Source: Desulfobacterales bacterium (GTDB lineage: Bacteria > Desulfobacterota > Desulfobacteria > Desulfobacterales > JAUCGF01). Taken from it: a DNA stretch of 9,953 bases. Numbering within the stretch: the first letter of the stretch is position 1; every line of letters begins with the position of its first letter. This document shows, piece by piece, positions 1 through 6,212 of the stretch. The position numbers and the translations under genes are program-made. The stretch lies in assembly GCA_029940345.1 (NCBI GenBank), contig JAOZRC010000146.1, forward strand, positions 1 to 9,953, written 5' to 3'. The notes beneath the pieces were generated by a model. The model had not been told where the DNA came from and made no database searches. It saw nothing but the letters and a program-made list of their open reading frames with translations.

Positions 1-90
1 CAAAGCATCATGGGATTTCGGATTTATCATTTGAGTTTTCTTAATTATCAGGTTGCAGGTAGTTTTGGCTATCTGCTTAAACGCTGGTAA
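1..90 (+). CDS. Possible C-terminal end of a gene entering from the left edge
   Basis: Frame 1 is open from the first base to a TAA at 88-90, giving 29 residues. The tail has the pattern GFRI, then SFLN, then AGSFGYLLKRW. This loosely recalls the end of class I SAM-dependent methyltransferases found in polysaccharide clusters, which often close with a GF-x-V/I strand, an aromatic/N turn and a G-x-x-G-W/Y-L-L segment. The match is by eye and the segment is short. An open run of 29 codons also occurs by chance in AT-rich DNA, so this may be non-coding. If real, the gene ends at 90 with no obvious terminator after it. Confidence 0.2.
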   Translation, partial: QSIMGFRIYHLSFLNYQVAGSFGYLLKRW

Positions 91-159
91 TTTTCTTTAT
101 GTCGGTTTTGCTGAACAGATTTCCGCATTACATTTGAGTCGCGGTTTAATTTAGTAACC

Positions 160-194
160 GATATTTGGCATCCTTCATTTCCCAGTTTACACTT
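160..194 (-). repeat. 35-nt split repeat, copy 1
   Basis: Read on the minus strand this is AAGTGTAAACTG, three variable bases, AATGAAGGATGC, three variable bases, then ATATC. A second copy at 6178-6212 on the plus strand has the same three constant blocks (12, 12 and 5 nt) with the same 3-nt spacings, so 29 of 35 positions agree and all mismatches fall in the two 3-nt spacers. The two copies are inverted relative to each other and bracket the toxin remnant, the large ATPase gene and the REP/MITE cluster. They could be ends of a mobile unit, a dispersed family, or paired protein-binding sites. Confidence 0.6.
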
Positions 195-273
195 TTATTG
201 ATCTTTTACAAGCGGGATCTATAATTTGATATAGTAGTCAGATTTTGGTTTGTTCTGGCACAAAAATTGCGTA

Positions 274-302
274 TTGACAAAAATAACCGTTTTGAGGATA
301 AA
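274..302 (+). promoter_or_regulatory. Sigma70-type promoter toward the PIN remnant
   Basis: There is a perfect -35 box TTGACA at 274-279 and a -10 candidate GATAAA at 297-302, separated by 17 bp. A shifted -10, TAAAAT at 299-304, would leave 19 bp. Transcription would start near 309, just before the ATG at 317. It is the best-looking promoter in the window and lies wholly between the arms of the long inverted repeat. Confidence 0.5.
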
Positions 303-328
303 ATAGTACGATTTGTATGTCAAAACGG
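287..328. promoter_or_regulatory. Nested inverted repeat over the -10 region
   Basis: CCGTTTTGA at 287-295 is the exact reverse complement of TCAAAACGG at 320-328, with 24 bases between. The interval covers the -10 box, the predicted transcription start and the ATG at 317. It could be an operator, such as those of self-repressing toxin-antitoxin operons, or a stem-loop in the leader. The role is inferred only from position. Confidence 0.4.
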
Positions 329-499
329 CCTGATATAGCCCTTGGAGACTATGGGCAAAAATCATGCCAGAACAAACCAAAATCTGATGACTATATAATT
401 TTTGTCGCTTCTGATGAAACATTACTTCGCGCCGCCCGATCTTTAAACGCTAAAGTGATCAATCCTGTTTCAGGAATTCAGGTTATCCCTCCGGATTGA
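317..499 (+). pseudogene. C-terminal remnant of a PIN-domain (VapC-like) toxin
   Basis: The 60-residue frame ends with IIFVASDETLLRAA followed by LNAKVINPV. That is the typical last strand-helix-strand of PIN-domain ribonucleases: a hydrophobic strand, a conserved acidic Asp in the (T/S/A)-x-D position, the LL-x-A-A helix and a V-I-N-P end. Intact PIN toxins are about 130 residues and begin with an MIxLDTS-type strand; that part and the other catalytic acidic residues are absent. The first 16 residues do not look like PIN sequence, and the homology appears to start at the right arm of the inverted repeat, at about 365. The upstream frame is closed by a TAA at 299-301. No antitoxin gene is visible. 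It stops 9 bp from the end of the convergent ATPase gene. Probably non-functional, although the promoter in front of it looks intact. Confidence 0.55.
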
Positions 500-508
500 T
501 GCATAGGT

Positions 509-3500
509 TTAGCTCTCTTTCAACTCCGCCTCCAAATGCCCCACAATCCGCTGGTATTTCTTATTCTTAGGCTTTAAATCAAGCGCGTTTTTAAAATCGC
601 TTAACGCTTGGCGCAGTTTGTTTTTATTGTACCAGAAGATTCCCCGTTTGTAGTAGATGCTGTCGTCATGGGGATCGATTTCAAGGGCGGCTTTGTAGCT
701 GGCGAAGGTTTGGCGATCTTCGTCCGTTTTGCTTACAACGCCCTGATAGTCGCCTTTCATCTGGCGGAGGTTGCGGCAGAGTTTGCTCATATCCGCGCTT
801 TGGCTGTGCATGCCTTTGAGGAGAGGCTCCGTCCAGGATTTCATTATTTTGAATTGCTTTTTCATTATCTTGAGATAAACGTCAGCGGGGTGACCGGCAG
901 TGTCGGTTTTCATCTCTTTAAGTAAACGCTCCATCTGGGACAGGCTTTCTTCGGAGAACGCAATTTGCGTGGTGAGCGGTCCATGATCGGATGTTCCTAC
1001 GCCGGATTCCAACACTTCGCGAATGGCTTCAAGGCCATCCTGAAAGGCTGAGAGTTGCGCCACCACACGGTTGACCGGATCGCTGGCGTCGGAGCCGTGC
1101 AGCAATTTGTTTTTGCGAAAGGTTTTTTTGATTGCCTGCCAACGCTGCTGTTCGGACTCATCTGCCCAACCGATCATCTCTTTAAATTTGAGCAGATTGG
1201 CTTCGGTCTCTCCGGTCAGGGTTTGGGATTCATTCTCATAATGAGATAAAATAAGGGTTTTCAGCTCCCTGGGGTTCATAATCGGCACAATCTTTTCGGC
1301 GAGGCGGTTCATATTACGGTAGGAGCCTTGCAGTTTAAACGGCGGTTCTGTGCGGTATTCTTCGGCTTGGCTGGCCGAGTGAATATATTCCAAATTGACC
1401 TTTAAGATCACATCGCGCACCTTGATCAGTTTTTCCATAACCTGCACCATCTCATTGACCTCTTCGACGGAATAGCCGCCGGCAAATTCGACGCCTTCAC
1501 GGGAGCCGGTTTCGGCGATTCGGATAATGCTGTAAACATCCTTCTGGCTGCGGCTGGACAGTGTGTTGAGAACCGCGTTGGATGTCAGCGAATTTTCCAG
1601 ATAGCTTAATTTAAAGGCTTCGGCCGTATCGCCGATGATGTCACCGAGATTGTAGGTATCGGCGCGGTTGGCTAACATATCCGGGATTTTGAATTTCTCG
1701 CCGCTTTCGGTGTAGGGGTTGCCAGCCATGACCACCATCACTTTCTTACCCCTCAGATCATACGTTCGGCTTTTACCTTTATATACGCCTTCGATTTTGC
1801 GCTGGGCGTCGCACAAAGAGATAAACTTTTGCAATAATTCGGGGTTGCAATGCTGAATATCATCCAGATAAAGCATGATATTATCGCCCATTTCCAGCGC
1901 CAGATTGAGTTTTTGCATCTCCTCCCGGGCGCTGGCGTGAGGCGCTTCGGCCGGATCAAGGGATGTGACTTTATAGCCAATGGCCGGGCCGTTTATTTTC
2001 ATAAAGATAATCCCCAGGCGGTTGGCGATATATTCCATCAGCGTGGTCTTACCGTAACCCGGCGGAGAGATTAGCAGCAGCAAGCCCATGCGATCCGTGC
2101 GCTTGGCTTCCCCTGCAACACCGATCTGCTTGGCCAGATTATCACCCACCAGCGGAAGATAGACTTGGTTGATCAAGCGGTTGCGCACAAAGGAAGTTAA
2201 GATACGCGGTTTGAATTCATCTAAGCGCAATTCCTCGCGTTTCTGTTCGATCAAATCCTTTTTGAGGTTTTGGTATGTGTGGAACAGCGGTGCGACGTCT
2301 CGTTCATAGCGCGTCATTTTTTGCTCAAACGCATTGTAGCGCAAGTGGTAAATGCCATCTTGGATCACCGCGTGATCGCCGATCATTCCCGTTATCTCAG
2401 CATTCATGGCAACGTCGGCAACATCTGATTTTTGAAATTTACGGCTGAAAATCAACGCCGCCGCTTCGTCAATATATTCGTTCTGATCTTCCTTGCCGTG
2501 GGTGGATGCATACCCCTTGAGCCAGTCTCGCACCAGTTCAAATTCGCTTGCAGGCGCCGAACTGATTTTTTCCCGCGCGGCATTGAATTTATCCATAAAA
2601 AGCTTGGCTTTGAGATGTTTAAGAAAGCCGCCTGTCAAGTCCCAGGCTTCTTTACTGATAACAAACCGTTCTCCGGATGCGGTGCCGATCAACTCTTGAA
2701 ACAGATAATGGGCGGCGTCGGCGGCCAGTTCCAGGGGAAAAAGCGATGTTTTAGTAACAAATTCAGTTATCAGGGCGGTAAGCTCCCGGATGTAGTTTGC
2801 CTGTTGGGACTGATTGGCAAAAAGATCACGCATCATACCGAAGGCGCGCAGTTTTTCGGCTAACAACGCGCTGGTCTCCCGATCTGACGGACTTTGTGCC
2901 CCGACAGTCTGAAACAAACGCCCCAAAGCGCGCACGCGCGGATGAAAACGCAGCAAACCGATGGAAGCGTGCATTTTAACCAATGCTTGCAATATGCGGG
3001 CGCCATCATGATCATGAATCCCTTTGGAATAGCCTTCGGTGTAACGCGGCCCCATAAACTGCTGCACATATTCAACCTGCTCTTCATCCGTAAATGCCTG
3101 CACGCGGGCAATCTCCTGGGGGGACGATGCGGCAATCTCTTTAAGCATCTGATAGGCAAGGTATTCAGCCCGGCAGACCTGATCATTTTCAGAAATCACT
3201 TCCATATCCCATACCGGCCGGGTTTCCAAAAAGGCCGGATCGTCCACTGTTTCAAAAAAAGCGGTGCCGGTCAGATGAAAGTATTGCTGTCCGTCGCGGG
3301 ATACGATGGTTAAATCCAAAGGCTGGACATTGACGGAAAAGCGATGCTCGCCCATTTTGATTATATTGGCGCCATCTACAAACAGCTCCTGACGGTCTTT
3401 CAGTTGGCGTACGGCATCTTCGCGCACGGTTTTGAGGCGTGATTGAATATCATCCGCTTTGACCGAATCATTCAGGTCGGTCAATTGGCTGACAATATCA

Positions 3501-5926
3501 CGGATTTTATCAATCATCAAATCCGATGCGAAGTAGCCATTAATCGCATTGATATCATCCATCGCGTCAGCGCGATTCTGCACGCCTTTGAGAATTCGTT
3601 CGGCGGCGCCCATCAACGTGTTCGCCTTTTTATTGCGTGCTTCAACCAGGTTGAGTTTTTTACTTTCAAACGCATTGTAAAGCTCGGTGCGCTTTTCGGA
3701 AAGTCGGATAATAAAATCGTCAAAATCGGCGAAACGACCTTCGGACTCTTCCAGCGCAATCATCACTTTGGTCAAATATTCATCACACTTTTCAGGTGTG
3801 TCGCTAATATCAAGATAATTGACCACGCTTTGGTTGAGCAGCTTCATCTGAGCGCTGAACTGGGCGGCGCCTTCTTTGCCCTGTAGGCTTTTTATCCTGT
3901 TTTTTATAGATGCTTTGACTTGATTCAGGGTTGAAAAAATCCCGGAAATATCATCAATAATGCGCGTTATATGGGTTGAGTCTTCGATTTTGAGATTACT
4001 GACGATTTCAATGAGCATCTCCAATTCATCGGCGGCGGCATCTGCCTCTTTCCGAAGGTCAGCGGCCTCGGTGACTTTGTTCGCCTTTTCAATCTGCTGA
4101 CCTATGGCGGTAACGCGGTTTTGGTAAGGCGCCAACGCTTCCGGTTTGAGAAGAAATTCCACGCACATCCCTGACAACTGTTCGGACGCTTCTTTAACCT
4201 GGGTTTCCAGCGCATCGATTGCTTCAAGGTCGGCATAACGCAACTCTTTCAGGGAGATGATCTCGCCCCGCACGGTGCGCAAGGCCGCCAGTTCCTGGAC
4301 AAACTCATCAATGTGCTCCATGGTTTCCGGTTTCAGATTGTTCAGAATATCACGGGCGCGGTCTGAAACACGATTCACCTGATCCGCGGTACTTTTTTTA
4401 AGTCGCACGACTTTTTCAAAGGCTTCGATGGCTGAGGCCGCCGCAGCCTTAATTTCAAGAATAACTTCTTTAAGATTGAACGCGACTTTTTTGTCGATCC
4501 AGAAGTAGGAATCCGCAATGTCACCGGCATTTTTCAGCAGGTCAATATAAAGCCCTTCGTAAAGGTCCTCGCGGTTGAGGGTTTTCAACAATTCGTTGCA
4601 TTCGGCCATGCAGCGCACGATGTCCGGATTGCCCACTTTATAAAGCAAGGAATCGCTTTTTTCAGACAAGGCATAATCGTCCTTCATATAGGGCGTCTGC
4701 CAAATTTGAATGACATGATGTTTGGCGGGCTGATCCTCGGCCCGGAAAAAAAGCAATTCACCATTGTCAAAGCAGGAAAATCCGTTACAGAACAGCGGGG
4801 TTTCCATCTTTTGCTCAATGAGATTATAGGAAAGCAAAATATGATCACCGAATTCGCGGTTGTAAAAAATATACAGGTAATCTTCGCCGTTGGGAGAGGC
4901 CAAACGCCTTTCAAACATCATATCCGCCAAATCAGTTTCGAATTGTTTAAGCTCGCCGGTCTGGAGATAATACCCGTTAGAAAACACCAGGCCCTGGTCA
5001 TCCGGAAGAAACACACAGGCATTTTCGATTTCATCGGCCCTGTGAACTTCCCGGGTTTTTTCATTGAAAATAAAATAGCGAAACCGCTCTTCCTGATAAG
5101 GACGGATGCGCACTAAAATGATATGCCCTAAAAGAGCGAAATGGATTTCAGCGTCATCTAAGGTCTGATCCGGATTATCCACAGTTTCGGCGTAAATACC
5201 CTGGCCGGAATCGGTGTTGTCCTCAACTTTAAAGGTGATATCGCCTCCCACGGCTTCAACAAACAAGCGGTCCTGGATAGAGATGTGGGGATGCTCGCCA
5301 TAGCGGTGCCAGTCGCGCGAGGTACGGGCCCAGGTAAAATCATGCTGGGTCGGGAATTTGAATTCCTGCTCACTACGGTTGTCCAGATACGTGAGTTTGT
5401 CAGCCTGCAGCAGCCATTTGAACACTTTGATATCACGCGGCGATTTACCGATGCGAAACACCATAAAAAGATGAGGGCCGATAACAGCGAACTTAGCGAA
5501 CCGGGTGGCTTTATAATAGCGGTAGAGGTCTTTAAAGTCATCTTCAAACCGCCCGGAATGAAGCCTGTCTAAGCTGATTTCGCGAAATTGGCGTTTTTCG
5601 TTGTATGAATAAATGGCAAAAACATCGGCCAGTTGCAATTCCGAACGCAGCCCGATATGGACGTTGTAGCCGAAGATAAACTGATTGCCGTTGACCGATA
5701 CCATGTCACGGGGGATACAGTTGTTACGGGTTGAGATGCGTTCGGTTGCCAGTAGCGTTTGCTCAACGGATCCGAAAATATCCTTGCGGGATTGGTTGAG
5801 TTTGTCCAGCCGCGTTCTTAACTCCGCGCCTTGTTTTAACAGGCGGTTGCGTAGGATTTCATAGGTTCCGCCATCTAAAGTGGCGGCGGCTTCAGGGGAG
5901 ACATCCGTTTTTTCAGTTTGGGCCAT
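509..5926 (-). CDS. Giant AAA ATPase, 'DNA repair ATPase' (DUF3686-like) family
   Basis: This 1805-residue cytoplasmic protein lacks signal or membrane segments. Residues 1-430 are beta-rich (many F/Y and short strands); 440-845 are long helices with coiled-coil character; 845-895 are beta-rich again; then a helical region leads to one AAA module at about 1240-1560. Walker A is PPGYGKTT (K1293), Walker B is MLYLDD (D1355, D1356), sensor 1 is N1403 in AGNP, an arginine-finger candidate is R1421 in LANRAD, and a sensor-2-like stretch is SYRNMNRLAEK (R1537, R1541). These resemble MoxR/AAA_5 ATPases. The C-terminus (about 1745-1800) carries one to one and a half TPR repeats. All key ATPase residues are present. 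The database name 'DNA repair ATPase' rests on weak SMC-like similarity; no nuclease or DNA-binding motif is seen. Start: ATG with GGAG 7 nt upstream. It lies downstream of the flotillin gene on the same strand. No strong terminator follows. Confidence 0.9.
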   Translation of the reverse strand: MAQTEKTDVSPEAAATLDGGTYEILRNRLLKQGAELRTRLDKLNQSRKDIFGSVEQTLLATERISTRNNCIPRDMVSVNGNQFIFGYNVHIGLRSELQLADVFAIYSYNEKRQFREISLDRLHSGRFEDDFKDLYRYYKATRFAKFAVIGPHLFMVFRIGKSPRDIKVFKWLLQADKLTYLDNRSEQEFKFPTQHDFTWARTSRDWHRYGEHPHISIQDRLFVEAVGGDITFKVEDNTDSGQGIYAETVDNPDQTLDDAEIHFALLGHIILVRIRPYQEERFRYFIFNEKTREVHRADEIENACVFLPDDQGLVFSNGYYLQTGELKQFETDLADMMFERRLASPNGEDYLYIFYNREFGDHILLSYNLIEQKMETPLFCNGFSCFDNGELLFFRAEDQPAKHHVIQIWQTPYMKDDYALSEKSDSLLYKVGNPDIVRCMAECNELLKTLNREDLYEGLYIDLLKNAGDIADSYFWIDKKVAFNLKEVILEIKAAAASAIEAFEKVVRLKKSTADQVNRVSDRARDILNNLKPETMEHIDEFVQELAALRTVRGEIISLKELRYADLEAIDALETQVKEASEQLSGMCVEFLLKPEALAPYQNRVTAIGQQIEKANKVTEAADLRKEADAAADELEMLIEIVSNLKIEDSTHITRIIDDISGIFSTLNQVKASIKNRIKSLQGKEGAAQFSAQMKLLNQSVVNYLDISDTPEKCDEYLTKVMIALEESEGRFADFDDFIIRLSEKRTELYNAFESKKLNLVEARNKKANTLMGAAERILKGVQNRADAMDDINAINGYFASDLMIDKIRDIVSQLTDLNDSVKADDIQSRLKTVREDAVRQLKDRQELFVDGANIIKMGEHRFSVNVQPLDLTIVSRDGQQYFHLTGTAFFETVDDPAFLETRPVWDMEVISENDQVCRAEYLAYQMLKEIAASSPQEIARVQAFTDEEQVEYVQQFMGPRYTEGYSKGIHDHDGARILQALVKMHASIGLLRFHPRVRALGRLFQTVGAQSPSDRETSALLAEKLRAFGMMRDLFANQSQQANYIRELTALITEFVTKTSLFPLELAADAAHYLFQELIGTASGERFVISKEAWDLTGGFLKHLKAKLFMDKFNAAREKISSAPASEFELVRDWLKGYASTHGKEDQNEYIDEAAALIFSRKFQKSDVADVAMNAEITGMIGDHAVIQDGIYHLRYNAFEQKMTRYERDVAPLFHTYQNLKKDLIEQKREELRLDEFKPRILTSFVRNRLINQVYLPLVGDNLAKQIGVAGEAKRTDRMGLLLLISPPGYGKTTLMEYIANRLGIIFMKINGPAIGYKVTSLDPAEAPHASAREEMQKLNLALEMGDNIMLYLDDIQHCNPELLQKFISLCDAQRKIEGVYKGKSRTYDLRGKKVMVVMAGNPYTESGEKFKIPDMLANRADTYNLGDIIGDTAEAFKLSYLENSLTSNAVLNTLSSRSQKDVYSIIRIAETGSREGVEFAGGYSVEEVNEMVQVMEKLIKVRDVILKVNLEYIHSASQAEEYRTEPPFKLQGSYRNMNRLAEKIVPIMNPRELKTLILSHYENESQTLTGETEANLLKFKEMIGWADESEQQRWQAIKKTFRKNKLLHGSDASDPVNRVVAQLSAFQDGLEAIREVLESGVGTSDHGPLTTQIAFSEESLSQMERLLKEMKTDTAGHPADVYLKIMKKQFKIMKSWTEPLLKGMHSQSADMSKLCRNLRQMKGDYQGVVSKTDEDRQTFASYKAALEIDPHDDSIYYKRGIFWYNKNKLRQALSDFKNALDLKPKNKKYQRIVGHLEAELKES

Positions 5927-5933
5927 GAGTATG

Positions 5934-5937
5934 CTCC
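5934..5937 (-). promoter_or_regulatory. Ribosome binding site of the AAA ATPase
   Basis: GGAG, read on the minus strand, ends 7 nt before the ATG at 5926-5924. This supports the chosen start and indicates independent translation although the gene is probably second in an operon. Confidence 0.6.
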
Positions 5938-6011
5938 GGTTTCAAGTAACGGTAGTGCCGTTTTTAGACAATGATGGTATACGATAAAGGTGCAATCTGG
6001 TTGTTGGCGAC

Positions 6012-6040
6012 CTCGTTCCCACGCTTTGAGTGGGAACGAG
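6012..6040. repeat. REP-like hairpin, 11-bp perfect stem
   Basis: CTCGTTCCCAC (6012-6022) pairs perfectly with GTGGGAACGAG (6030-6040) around a 7-nt loop. This CGTTCCCACGC...GTGGGAACG palindrome type is a widespread dispersed extragenic repeat in many bacterial genomes (known from general experience, not searched here). Neither side has a T-run, so it is not an intrinsic terminator. Sitting between the flotillin and ATPase reading frames, it may stabilise the upstream mRNA segment and lower expression of the ATPase relative to flotillin (inference). Confidence 0.7.
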
Positions 6041-6057
6041 AAAATCCTTATACCGCT

Positions 6058-6155
6058 GTCTGAATTAGGATTTTTAGGATTTAATGATTTTAGGATTATT
6101 TTCAACATTCTTCATCGTCCATTAATCCGTTAATCCTATAAATATTAATTCAGAC
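6058..6155. mobile_element. 98-bp MITE-like element with 24-bp imperfect inverted ends
   Basis: The left end at 6058-6081 begins GTCTGAATTA; the right end at 6132-6155, reverse-complemented, begins with the same ten bases. Over 24 bases 21 agree, and both close with TAGGATT. The interior repeats the word TTTAGGATT more than once and has no coding capacity. Repeats of the 'TCTGAAT(T/C)AGGATTTTTAGGATTT' kind are common small non-coding elements in diverse bacteria. No target duplication is evident, so insertion cannot be proved from this window. Confidence 0.55.
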
Positions 6156-6177
6156 AATGAGCGCAAATCACGGGACA

Positions 6178-6212
6178 AAGTGTAAACTGACTAATGAAGG
6201 ATGCGGTATATC
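6178..6212 (+). repeat. 35-nt split repeat, copy 2
   Basis: AAGTGTAAACTG, ACT, AATGAAGGATGC, GGT, ATATC: the same constant blocks and spacings as the inverted copy at 160-194. Its last base coincides with the last base of the flotillin stop codon, so the repeat begins exactly where the flotillin coding sequence ends. This is what one would expect of an insertion boundary, or of a motif positioned relative to the gene end. Confidence 0.6.

Larger units (their letters stand above)
229..396. repeat. Long inverted repeat (32-bp arms) enclosing a promoter
   Basis: The arm at 229-260, reverse-complemented, matches the arm at 365-396 at 30 of 32 positions. The first 23 bases (beginning TGCCAGAACAAACC) are identical, followed by two mismatches and then ACTATAT in both. 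The 104-bp centre (261-364) holds a TTGACA promoter reading rightward, the ATG at 317 and a nested 9-bp inverted repeat. The right arm also encodes the start of the PIN-like peptide (CQNKPKSD), and the left arm read on the minus strand encodes nearly the same peptide. The arms may therefore be an inverted duplication of toxin-gene sequence rather than transposon ends. AATTT lies near both outer edges (223-227 and 397-401), but it is not a clean target duplication. An invertible promoter is the other reading. Confidence 0.7.

Noticed and set aside
219..422. 67-codon minus-strand open frame
   Set aside because: It exists because it reads through both arms of the inverted repeat in antisense to the PIN remnant; no Shine-Dalgarno or recognisable domain.
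471..481. Terminator for the ATPase gene (CCTG / CAGG)
   Set aside because: A 4-bp stem without a T-tail on the minus strand.
2432..3886. Several 140-150 codon plus-strand frames inside the ATPase gene (2432-2863, 2894-3313, 3443-3886)
   Set aside because: They are antisense shadows created by codon bias of the large gene; their translations are low-complexity and lack family motifs.
5948..5965. Small terminator-like hairpin AACGG-TAGTG-CCGTT followed by T's on the plus strand
   Set aside because: A 5-bp stem with a short T-run and no plus-strand gene upstream that would need terminating.
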